From: Clostridiales bacterium UBA7273
GTDB taxonomy: Bacteria; Bacillota; Clostridia; Oscillospirales; Oscillospiraceae
NCBI GenBank assembly: GCA_002472405.1
Contig: DKRV01000001.1
Span: 1-12,285, forward strand
Direction of reading: 5' to 3'
DNA: 12,285 bases
In this document: positions 1-6,365 of the stretch, in pieces
Layout of the letters: each line of letters starts with the position of its first letter
How positions within the stretch are numbered: position 1 is the stretch's first letter
The notes under the pieces: generated by a model
The model's database searches: none
What the model was told of the DNA's origin: nothing
What the model saw: the letters and a program-made list of their open reading frames with translations, nothing else
Position numbers and translations under genes: made by a program

Positions 1-503
1 GCTGGAGCTTGGTCCGGTGTCCATGGAAGATTTCTTGGTGACCATTCCTTTGCCAGTTCTGGATGAACAGTAGCAAGGTCGTTAAACCCCGGCATGATTT
101 TATTATTGGAACAATACGGACAGCCTGTTCCTTTGACTCTTGCGCGTATTTCTGCTGTCCATTCATGACCGCACTTGCCTTTCCATCTAACCTTTCGATG
201 AGATGCGGCATTCACATTGTTGGGTTTTAGCGGCTCATTTTCCGAAGACCATTCATCGACCAACTCCGGCTTAATGGACGCAAGATCATTAAAACCTTCC
301 AGTACCCTCATCCCAGCACAATAGGGGCAACCTTCCCCGGAATGTCTGCTTTTAGGACTTGCCAGCCATTCATGTCCACACTTGCCGCTCCACCAGTATT
401 TCTTGTTTGATCCGTATGTAATATCTGAAGCCATCAGTGGCAAATTGCGCTCTGAAAACTCAGAAGCGAGTTCCGGGTGCTTTTCAGCAAAACTTATTCC
501 CAT
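1..503 (-). CDS. DUF4379-type repeated zinc-binding domain protein (partial, C-terminus outside window)
   Basis: Minus-strand reading gives 167 in-frame residues that run off the window edge, so only the N-terminal part is seen. It consists of tandem copies of one module of about 65-70 residues. Each copy opens with a (F/I)(N/S)(D/F)LA-like stretch and a PEL...EW motif, then carries C-G-H-E-W and, about 15 residues later, G-C-P-Y-C. Candidate zinc ligands are C42/H44 with C59/C62, and C111/H113 with C128/C131. A third copy starts near residue 139. This matches the probable zinc-ribbon/treble-clef family DUF4379 (PF14311). Family members often carry several copies, and some are fused to nuclease-like domains, but no nuclease domain is visible here. 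ATG at 503 is chosen because a near-perfect Shine-Dalgarno lies 8 nt upstream and overlaps the alternative ATG at 509. Its function is unknown; nucleic-acid binding is only an inference from the fold. It is probably accessory: it follows a terminator and lies beyond the lysS 3' end. Confidence 0.8.
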   Translation of the reverse strand, partial: MGISFAEKHPELASEFSERNLPLMASDITYGSNKKYWWSGKCGHEWLASPKSRHSGEGCPYCAGMRVLEGFNDLASIKPELVDEWSSENEPLKPNNVNAASHRKVRWKGKCGHEWTAEIRARVKGTGCPYCSNNKIMPGFNDLATVHPELAKEWSPRNLPWTPDQAP

Positions 504-507
504 TCGC

Positions 508-519
508 ATCACCTCCTCC
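508..519 (-). promoter_or_regulatory. Very strong Shine-Dalgarno that fixes the start of the zinc-binding gene
   Basis: On the minus strand the stretch reads GGAGGAGGTGAT. Its last nine bases, GGAGGTGAT, are fully complementary to the usual 16S rRNA 3' end. The GGAGG core (512-516) is 8 nt from the ATG at 503. The ATG at 509-507 overlaps the site and is therefore unlikely to be used. Confidence 0.7.
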
Positions 520-581
520 GCGTATAGTGTAATCAAAACACAGAGGAAATTGAAATGTGTGGGTTCTAAATCAGGAACGGC

Positions 582-617
582 AAAAAAATAAGAGCCCCGA
601 ATCGAATCGGAGCTCTT
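582..617 (-). terminator. Rho-independent terminator (minus strand)
   Basis: The minus strand forms an 11-bp stem with one U-G pair (AAGAGCTCCGA pairing with TCGGGGCTCTT) and a 6-nt loop, followed by A and seven T. There is no T-run on the plus-strand side, so it acts on minus-strand transcripts. It lies about 150 nt past the lysS stop and upstream of the zinc-binding gene. It could end lysS read-through or a gene that is no longer present. Confidence 0.8.
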
Positions 618-638
618 AGGAAAAATGTGCGAATTCCA

Positions 639-765
639 GTGACTTATGGCGACTTGCAGTCACTTTGGTGTACTTATGGTGTATTTGTGTGAATTTCGGC
701 TAAAAAGCGGCAATGTAGGACATACCGTTTTTCCGGCAAAAGAGTACATGCCATGGTGTACTTAT
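639..765 (+). repeat. Direct repeats downstream of lysS
   Basis: TGGTGTACTTAT occurs at 666-677 and again at 754-765. A related copy, GTGACTTATGG, is at 639-649. The last copy runs into the lysS stop codon. An inverted pair AGTGAC (638-643) / GTCACT (659-664) lies in the same stretch. No gene with a credible ribosome binding site was found in 618-764. The pattern resembles clustered recombinase or regulator binding sites, but that role is an inference. Confidence 0.5.
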
Positions 766-772
766 TAGTACA
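757..772. other. Inverted repeat spanning the lysS stop codon; candidate recombination core
   Basis: TGTAC (757-761) and GTACA (768-772) form a perfect 5-bp inverted repeat around the 6-nt spacer TTATTA, which contains the lysS stop (767-765 on the minus strand). Inverted half-sites around a 6-8 nt overlap are the layout of tyrosine-recombinase core sites. Five-base arms can occur by chance. No integrase and no second att copy are visible, so this is a candidate only. Confidence 0.3.
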
Positions 773-2768
773 GTTTTGCGCCTGCCGGAATGCTCGGGTC
801 TACCATAAGCAGATGAAGCTTTTCTTCTTCGCCTTCCTTATGAACGGCACTAATCAGCATACCGCAGGAATCGATGCCCATCATCTTGCGCGGAGGCAGA
901 TTGGTGATGGCGATGCAGGTCTTTCCAATGAGCTGTTCCGGCTCATAATAGGCGTGAATTCCGCTTAAAATGGTGCGATCTGTGCCGGTTCCGTCGTCCA
1001 GCGTGAACTGCAGCAGCTTCTTGCTCTTCGGAACGGTGATGCAGTCCTTGACCTTCACGGCACGGAAATCGGACTTGGAGAAGGTCTCGAAATCGACGAG
1101 ATCCTCAAACAGCGGCTCGATCACGAGGCTTGCAAAGTCAGGCTTTTTCGCATCGAAGATCGGCATGGACGGATCGCTTACGTTCACCGCCGGAACCTCT
1201 TCAGACGCCGTTTCTGTTGTTGCAGCATCCTCAGATTTCTGTACACCATTCTTGTCCTTTGGTGTATCTAAGGGTTTCATTGTCGGGAACAGGATAACGT
1301 CGCGGATCGAGTCTGTTCCGCACAGCATCATTGCACAACGGTCAATTCCGAAGCCCAGACCGCCCGTGGGGGGCATGCCGTATTCCAACGCAAGAACGAA
1401 ATCTTCATCCATCATGTCGGCTTCATCGTCACCGTTGGCACGTTTTTCGGCCTGTGCCTTAAAGCGCTCATACTGGTCGATGGGGTCGTTGAGCTCTGAG
1501 AAGGCGTTGCCCATCTCACAGCCGCAGATGAACATCTCATAGCGCTCCGTCAGGTGCGGATCGGAGGGGCTACGCTTGGCCAGCGGACTGACCTCAACAG
1601 GGTACATGGTTATGAATGTGGGCTGAATGAGCGTGGATTCGACGAGCTGGTCAAAGGTCTCGTACAAGGCGTTGCCCCATGTATGGGAAATACCGTCCAT
1701 ATCCACGCCGACGCTCTTTGCCAGCATCACACCGGCATCCGCGTCGCCTTCGACAGCCATAAAGTCTGCTCCGGTAACGTTCTTGACCGCGTCAGCCATG
1801 GTAATTCTCTTCCACGAAGGAGTAAGATCGATCTGATGACCAAGCCACTCAACCTGATAGGTTCCGAGTATCTCCTTGGCAGCGCCGGTCAGAATGCCCT
1901 CGAGAATGTCCATCATTCCGTCAAGATTCGTGTATGCCTGATACAGCTCACATGTGGTAAACTCCGGGTTGTGCTTGGTGTCCATGCCCTCGTTGCGGAA
2001 AATACGGCCGACTTCGTACACGCGCTCAATTCCGCCGACAATAAGCCGCTTAAGGTGCAGCTCCGTCGCAATGCGCATATACATGTCTATGTCAAGGGTA
2101 TTATGATGTGTAATAAACGGACGTGCATTCGCACCACCTGCGATGGGGCTAAGAACCGGTGTCTCGACCTCCATAAAGCCCAGGCCGTCAAGGTATCGGC
2201 GCAGATACGCGACGAATTTACTGCGTATCTCAAAATTACGTCTGCTCTCGGGGTTCATTATCAGATCGACATAGCGCATACGATAGCGCAGCTCTTTGTC
2301 GGTCATGCCGTGGAACTTTTCGGGCAGAGGACGCAGGCTCTTGGAAAGCAGCGTGACAGACTCGACATGCACGGAAATTTCCTCGGTCTTGGTCTTGAAA
2401 ACGAAGCCCGAAACGCCGATAATGTCGCCTATATCGTACTTGCGGAAGTCTGCAAACTCCTGCTCGGACACCGCATCCTTGCGGACATAGATCTGGATCG
2501 TGCCGCGATCATCTTGGATATGGCAGAATATTGCCTTGCCCATGCCGCGCTTGGACATAATACGTCCTGCGACCTTGACGGTTTTTCCGTCAAATGCGTC
2601 ATAGTCTGCCTTAATTTCAGTCGAATACGCGCTTCTTTCGAAGCGTGTCTGGGTGAAGGGGTCTCTCCCCTCCTCCTGCAAAGCCTTGAGCTTATCGCGT
2701 CTTATTTTCAGCAGCTCGCTGAGCTCCTGCTCAGGCGCTGCGTTCTCATTCGTCTTATTCTCACTCAT
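765..2768 (-). CDS. lysS: Lysyl-tRNA synthetase (class II) fused to a C-terminal MetG/Trbp111-like tRNA-binding domain
   Basis: Charges tRNA-Lys with lysine in the cytoplasm. Residues about 64-150 form the N-terminal OB-fold anticodon-binding domain. Class II motif 1 is near 197-218 (GFMEVETP...GGANARPF), motif 2 near 251-279 (VGRIFRNEGMD...HNPEFT) and motif 3 near 470-484 (GLGFGIDRCAMML). This LysRS core is complete at about 500 residues. A linker at about 501-545, acidic and Thr/Ser/Pro-rich, leads to an extra domain at about 555-667. That domain has KSDFRAVKV, VPKSKKLLQF, RTILSGI and LPPRKMMGI-type motifs, as in the EMAPII/Trbp111-like tail of methionyl-tRNA synthetase. At 667 residues it is about 165 longer than a standard LysRS. 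There is no stop or frameshift between the parts, so it is a true fusion in this sequence. The gene starts 11 nt after greA with a GAGGG ribosome binding site and is last in the cluster. Its stop lies in an inverted repeat. Confidence 0.97.
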   Translation of the reverse strand: MSENKTNENAAPEQELSELLKIRRDKLKALQEEGRDPFTQTRFERSAYSTEIKADYDAFDGKTVKVAGRIMSKRGMGKAIFCHIQDDRGTIQIYVRKDAVSEQEFADFRKYDIGDIIGVSGFVFKTKTEEISVHVESVTLLSKSLRPLPEKFHGMTDKELRYRMRYVDLIMNPESRRNFEIRSKFVAYLRRYLDGLGFMEVETPVLSPIAGGANARPFITHHNTLDIDMYMRIATELHLKRLIVGGIERVYEVGRIFRNEGMDTKHNPEFTTCELYQAYTNLDGMMDILEGILTGAAKEILGTYQVEWLGHQIDLTPSWKRITMADAVKNVTGADFMAVEGDADAGVMLAKSVGVDMDGISHTWGNALYETFDQLVESTLIQPTFITMYPVEVSPLAKRSPSDPHLTERYEMFICGCEMGNAFSELNDPIDQYERFKAQAEKRANGDDEADMMDEDFVLALEYGMPPTGGLGFGIDRCAMMLCGTDSIRDVILFPTMKPLDTPKDKNGVQKSEDAATTETASEEVPAVNVSDPSMPIFDAKKPDFASLVIEPLFEDLVDFETFSKSDFRAVKVKDCITVPKSKKLLQFTLDDGTGTDRTILSGIHAYYEPEQLIGKTCIAITNLPPRKMMGIDSCGMLISAVHKEGEEEKLHLLMVDPSIPAGAKLY

Positions 2769-2779
2769 AGCCTACCCTC

Positions 2780-3268
2780 TTAATCGTTTTCTACCGAAAG
2801 TATCTCAAAGTGCAGCTCGCCTGCCGGTGCATCGACGGTGATCTTCTCGCCTGCGACGTGACCGTAAAGGCCGCGGCCAAAGGGCGAATCGTCGGATACA
2901 CGGCCCTCCATGGGGTTTGCCTCCTGCGAGCCTACAACGGTGTATTCCTCTTCGTAGCCTTCGTCAATGTCGCGAACCTTGACTCTGCTGCCGAGGGTAA
3001 CTGCGCCCTTACGCATGCCCGTATCGACCTTCTCGACGATCTCGGCGTTCTCAACAAGGCTCTTGAGCTCGGCAATTCTGGAATAGAGCTTGCCCTGCTC
3101 GGTCTTTGCCTCGTCGTATTCGCTGTTTTCGGAAAGGTCGCCAAAGCTGCGCGCTTCTTTTATCTGCTCGGCAACTTCCTTTGCCTTATCGGTTTCAAGG
3201 TACAGAAGCTCCTTTTTGAGCGCGTCAAGGCGCTCCTGACTCATTTTAAATCTGTTTTCGGTAGCCAT
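2780..3268 (-). CDS. greA: Transcription elongation factor GreA
   Basis: Binds the RNA polymerase secondary channel and stimulates cleavage of backtracked RNA so that stalled complexes can resume. At 162 residues it has typical family length. Residues about 8-78 form the N-terminal antiparallel coiled coil. The acidic tip reads GDLSENSEYDEA, with D44 and E47 at the positions of the catalytic tip acids of E. coli GreA. The C-terminal FKBP-like domain carries the SPFGRGLYGHVAGE signature (about 128-141). The start is supported by AAAGGAGA 9 nt upstream. It lies 35 nt after the protease gene and 11 nt before lysS, so co-transcription of greA and lysS is likely. A greA-lysS pairing is common in Firmicutes. 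Confidence 0.96.
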   Translation of the reverse strand: MATENRFKMSQERLDALKKELLYLETDKAKEVAEQIKEARSFGDLSENSEYDEAKTEQGKLYSRIAELKSLVENAEIVEKVDTGMRKGAVTLGSRVKVRDIDEGYEEEYTVVGSQEANPMEGRVSDDSPFGRGLYGHVAGEKITVDAPAGELHFEILSVEND

Positions 3269-3303
3269 ACTCAGCTCTCCTTTATTATCCTTATTTATAG
3301 CGC

Positions 3304-4470
3304 TCAGCTCAGCGCTTTTATCGCTGCATTGAGCTGGACTGTTGTGTCCTTTTCAGTATTGTGCGCCTCGATATCGGGCTTGATGCCGCCGGCTTCGGCA
3401 AGGTCAACGCGCTGCGGCGTGAGGTACTTCTTTGTCGAAATGTGTATCGCACCGCCATTTGAAAGTTCGATGGTCACCTGGCTTCTCGCCTTACCGGTCG
3501 TGTGCTCGCCAACTATGGTCGCCCAATCATACTCCTGAAGCGCGGCTGCGAAAAATTCCGCCGCACTGTAGCTGTTTTCGTTGACGAGAACGGCCATTTT
3601 TGCGCTCAGACATACCTTGTCGGAGGTCTGGACGGTTTCCTTGCCGGCCTTGTCAACGCTGACGAACAGATCGCCGTCGGGCAGCAGATAGTCCAGAAGC
3701 GAAACAAGCTCGCTCACAAGGCCGCCGGGATTATCGCGGACATCGAATATGAACGACTTTGCGCCCTCTGCCGTAAGCTTTTCGATAGCGCCGATCGCGC
3801 CCTCGCTGCTTCCGGCCTCAAAGTTTGCGATTTTTATATAGCCGATATTATTCTCAAGCATTTTTGAGGATATCGGATTTTTATAGATCACCTCGCAGGA
3901 TATCGTTACGCTTGACTCGGTTCCCTTTTCGTCTGCAATGACCATCGGGAAGTTTTTATTGAGCTTCGAGCGGATAAGCTCCTGAAGCTCAGCGGTCGTC
4001 ATCCCCTCCGTCAGCTGACCGTCAACGGAGACTATGGTCTGTCCGACATTGAGTCCGGCGGTGGCCGCCGGGGTGCCGTCCTCGACTGCGAATATCTCAA
4101 ATTTGCCCTTATCGTTGAGCTTAACGCTGACTCCGATGCCGGCATACTCGTTTGCGGAAGAGAGCTTATACGCCGCATACTCCTCAGGGCTCATGTAATA
4201 GCTCCACTTATCGTCAATGCTGCGAACCATTGCTGACGCAGCAGCGTTATACAGCGTATCGCTGTTGGCATCGCCAATATAGTTTTCCTCGATGATCTTT
4301 TCGATCTCGACATACGCCTTGGCGTCATTATAATATTTCTGCGCGCCGAAGCCGCCGGTTGTTATAAGATAAGTTGCAGCCGCGGTCACGACCATAACCA
4401 CGAGAGCCACTATTATAAGATATATGAACTTAAATTTTCTGCCGAAACCGGGGCGTGATCGTTTTTCCAT
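3304..4470 (-). CDS. ctpA: Membrane-anchored S41 carboxyl-terminal processing protease (CtpA/CtpB type)
   Basis: Serine protease of the Prc/Tsp/CtpA family, which trims or degrades extracytoplasmic proteins. A basic N-terminus is followed by one transmembrane segment or uncleaved signal (about 14-38), placing the enzyme outside the membrane. A PDZ domain spans about 105-180 (AGIGVSV...GTPAATAGLNVGQTIVSVDG). The S41 core follows: FDVRDNPGG at 242-250, the nucleophile in NENSYSAAE (S302 by alignment with the family motif) and the general base in VGEHTTGKA (K327). The Ser-Lys dyad is therefore intact. The 388-residue length is normal, and the end GGIKPDIE is typical. An AGGAGA site precedes ATG 4470. 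In this cluster a plausible role is in wall or division-related proteolysis, but no substrate can be read from sequence. The Prc subfamily cannot be resolved, and the symbol is by family resemblance. Confidence 0.93.
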   Translation of the reverse strand: MEKRSRPGFGRKFKFIYLIIVALVVMVVTAAATYLITTGGFGAQKYYNDAKAYVEIEKIIEENYIGDANSDTLYNAAASAMVRSIDDKWSYYMSPEEYAAYKLSSANEYAGIGVSVKLNDKGKFEIFAVEDGTPAATAGLNVGQTIVSVDGQLTEGMTTAELQELIRSKLNKNFPMVIADEKGTESSVTISCEVIYKNPISSKMLENNIGYIKIANFEAGSSEGAIGAIEKLTAEGAKSFIFDVRDNPGGLVSELVSLLDYLLPDGDLFVSVDKAGKETVQTSDKVCLSAKMAVLVNENSYSAAEFFAAALQEYDWATIVGEHTTGKARSQVTIELSNGGAIHISTKKYLTPQRVDLAEAGGIKPDIEAHNTEKDTTVQLNAAIKALS

Positions 4471-4493
4471 TCAATCTCTCCTTTTTTTACGGC

Positions 4494-4510
4494 GCTCCGC
4501 AGTTCGGAGC
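4494..4510 (-). other. Short hairpin in the protease gene leader
   Basis: GCTCCG (4494-4499) pairs with CGGAGC (4505-4510) around a 5-nt loop. It lies about 7 nt upstream of the A-rich run that leads into the protease ribosome binding site. It could affect translation or mRNA processing; no T-run follows on the minus strand. Confidence 0.3.
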
Positions 4511-4532
4511 CTTCGTCAGCTAAACAGTACGT

Positions 4533-4562
4533 TTGACTGGCAGCCGCAAGGCCGCCAGTCAA
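4533..4562 (-). other. Long intercistronic hairpin between the small peptide gene and the protease gene
   Basis: A 13-bp stem begins with nine perfect pairs (TTGACTGGC/GCCAGTCAA), then a wobble on the minus-strand RNA and three more pairs, closed by a 4-nt loop (TTGC on minus, GCAA on plus). It is followed on the minus strand by ACGTACTG rather than a T-run, so it is not a canonical terminator. It may mark mRNA processing or stabilisation, partial termination inside the cluster, or the scar of a lost gene. Confidence 0.55.
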
Positions 4563-4574
4563 GCTCATATTCTA

Positions 4575-4742
4575 TCAAATATTGTTTTCGGCGATACACT
4601 GCTGCACGGTCTCCGAGGCTTCGTGGGCGGAAGCCTGCTCCACCCCATCGGCTCTCACCGGGATCACCGTGAGCACAAGGCTGAGTATCATCGTCAGCAC
4701 AAGGATCATCGCCAGTATTGATACTACCAATCTTCTGTTCAT
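4575..4742 (-). CDS. 55-residue exported or membrane peptide between ftsX and the protease gene
   Basis: The minus-strand ORF starts MNRRLVVSILAM and stops with TGA at 4575. It is too short for usual gene calling but has strong translation signals: it begins only 10 nt after the ftsX stop, with TGAGG about 9 nt upstream of ATG. Residues 2-4 are basic (N-R-R), 5-28 are strongly hydrophobic, and VRA-D at 29-32 looks like a signal peptidase I site. That leaves a mature tail of about 24 residues that is Ala/Glu-rich with a single Cys (C49). Its position between FtsX and a CtpA-like protease is where FtsEX operons may carry a secreted M23/EnvC-like hydrolase activator. Inference: this is either a truncated remnant of such a protein keeping only its signal peptide, or a real small FtsX-associated peptide. 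No known family was recognised. Confidence 0.6.
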   Translation of the reverse strand: MNRRLVVSILAMILVLTMILSLVLTVIPVRADGVEQASAHEASETVQQCIAENNI

Positions 4743-4752
4743 GCCAAAATCC

Positions 4753-5640
4753 TCACACCTTGAGGTAATTTCTTATCGCGATAACGCCGCCGACCGCACC
4801 GACGAGTACGCCGACCGCAAGGAACGCGACGAGCACGATCACCCACACCTGGGAGAACGGAACGATCTGCACAAAGGATATTGCAAGGCTCTGCGCAACC
4901 TTTGTCTCCAGCGCCTTATACAGGCCCCACTGGGCAAGGAACGCAAGGCCGCCGCCGGCAATGCCGAGCACGAGACCCTCGATAACAAAGGGGCATCGAA
5001 TGAAGCTGTTGGACGCGCCGACCATCTTCATTATGGCGATCTCTTCTCTTCTGCCGTAGGTCGCAAGCTTTATGGTATTGCTCATGATAAACAGCGACAC
5101 AAAGCCGAGGATAGCTATAAGCACGAGAGATACGATGCTTATGACGTTGCGAACGGAGATAAATTTATCCGCAAATTCGGTGGGAGCGTTGACCTTAACG
5201 ATACCATCAACATTTTCTATTGCGGTTTTCGTTGCGTCCATTTGGCTAAGATCAACAAGCTGAATGACAAAGCGATGGCGGAAGACCTCTTCGTTGAGAC
5301 CCTCCATATAGCTTTCGTCATACTTTTCAAGGAAGTTCTGACGTGCCTCGCTGCGGCTTACAAAGTTTACACTTGCGACATTATCGAGCGCCTCAAGCTT
5401 TGTTTGTATCTGCGCGGTAGCTTCCTGTGCGGTCATATCCTCGTCAACATAGGCAAGGATCTGGTTCTGATTGCCGATATCCTCGACTATCTGGTTGACG
5501 TTTATATCAAGAAGCGTGAAGCTGCCCATTACTATCAGGCAGGCAATTATTATCGTGACCGAGGCAAAGGACATAAATCCGTGCGTAAACACATTGCGGA
5601 AGCCCTCGCCTATAAGATATCCGTATCTATTCAACTTCAT
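4753..5640 (-). CDS. ftsX: Cell division ABC transporter permease FtsX
   Basis: Membrane partner of the FtsE ATPase. The complex does not chiefly transport a solute; it transmits ATPase cycles to extracellular peptidoglycan hydrolases. The 295 residues show the FtsX layout: a cytoplasmic N-terminus (KLNRYGYLIGEGFRN), TM1 at about 22-45, a long extracellular domain at about 46-164 that would contact the hydrolase or activator, TM2 at about 165-188, the conserved cytoplasmic stretch YGRREEIAIMKMVGAS (195-210), TM3 at about 217-241 and TM4 at about 264-289. The ending IRNYLKV is typical. The start overlaps the ftsE 3' end by 14 nt, indicating translational coupling. No M23 or NlpC/P60 hydrolase gene adjoins it; only the 55-residue peptide does. 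Confidence 0.96.
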   Translation of the reverse strand: MKLNRYGYLIGEGFRNVFTHGFMSFASVTIIIACLIVMGSFTLLDINVNQIVEDIGNQNQILAYVDEDMTAQEATAQIQTKLEALDNVASVNFVSRSEARQNFLEKYDESYMEGLNEEVFRHRFVIQLVDLSQMDATKTAIENVDGIVKVNAPTEFADKFISVRNVISIVSLVLIAILGFVSLFIMSNTIKLATYGRREEIAIMKMVGASNSFIRCPFVIEGLVLGIAGGGLAFLAQWGLYKALETKVAQSLAISFVQIVPFSQVWVIVLVAFLAVGVLVGAVGGVIAIRNYLKV

Positions 5641-6319
5641 AACTGTAGTACCCGTCCATTCCGTCGCTGATAAGGTGGCCGCCGTCGATGGCTATTACGC
5701 GCTTTGAGAAAGCATTGACCAGTTCCTTTTCGTGAGTAACCACAAGTATCGTGGTTCCCATTTCGTTGATCTTCTCAAGCAAAAGCATAAGCTCAAGGCT
5801 GCGCACAGGGTCAAGGTTGCCGGTCGGCTCGTCGGCGATTATCATGGTCGGATTATTGACCAGAGCGCGCGCTATGGCAACACGCTGCTGCTCGCCGCCG
5901 GAAAGCTCAGCCGGGAGGCGCTTTTCGCGTCCCTCAAGGCCGACAAGCTCCAAAACACGGGGCACACGGTCTTTAATTGCCTTATTCGTTGCACCGACAA
6001 CGCGCATCGCAAACGCCACGTTATCATAAACCGTCATCTTATCAATAAGTCTGAAGTCCTGGAAGATGACGCCGAGCGTTCTTCTCATCTGCGGCATTTT
6101 GCGGCGCTTGAGCTTGTTCATGTTAAAGCCGTTTACAATGACCTCGCCCTCGGATGCCATAATTTCGCCCGTGAGAAGCTTGATTATCGTCGTCTTGCCC
6201 GAGCCGGACGGTCCGACGAGGAAGGCAAACTCGCCCTCGTTTATCGTGAGGCTGAAATTATCGAGTGCGGCAACATCGCTGTTGTCATAGACCATCGTTA
6301 CATTGTTCATCTGAACCAT
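5627..6319 (-). CDS. ftsE: Cell division ATP-binding protein FtsE
   Basis: ABC ATPase that drives FtsX at the cytoplasmic face of the membrane. The 230 residues have typical family length. Walker A is GPSGSGKT (36-43), the Q-loop is in VIFQDFRL (84-91), the signature LSGGEQQR is at 139-146, Walker B with catalytic Glu is MIIADEPTGNLD (159-170), and the switch His is in VVTHE (193-197). DFRLI after the Q-loop and DEPTGNLDP are characteristic of FtsE/LolD-type ATPases. The adjacent overlapping ftsX settles the identity. ATG 6319 has GGAGG 10 nt upstream. The 46-nt gap after the regulator gene contains a small GGGG/CCCC hairpin (6345-6357) just before this ribosome binding site, which could affect ftsE translation. 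Confidence 0.97.
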   Translation of the reverse strand: MVQMNNVTMVYDNSDVAALDNFSLTINEGEFAFLVGPSGSGKTTIIKLLTGEIMASEGEVIVNGFNMNKLKRRKMPQMRRTLGVIFQDFRLIDKMTVYDNVAFAMRVVGATNKAIKDRVPRVLELVGLEGREKRLPAELSGGEQQRVAIARALVNNPTMIIADEPTGNLDPVRSLELMLLLEKINEMGTTILVVTHEKELVNAFSKRVIAIDGGHLISDGMDGYYSYEVE

Positions 6320-6365
6320 GTGTCATTTTCCTCCTGAGGATTTCGGGGACATTCCCCTACGGATT

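Noticed and set aside
618..764. Possible short minus-strand ORF of about 26 codons just after lysS
   Set aside because: No ribosome binding site and no recognisable product; it lies within the repeat region and is more likely chance.
1554..2783. Long plus-strand ORF of 409 codons antisense to lysS
   Set aside because: It lies entirely over the strongly conserved LysRS frame, has no family motifs and looks like a codon-bias shadow.
4582..5670. Plus-strand ORF of 362 codons antisense to ftsX and the small peptide gene
   Set aside because: The encoded protein is rich in His, Arg and Lys with no recognisable domain, while the opposite strand encodes clear FtsX.
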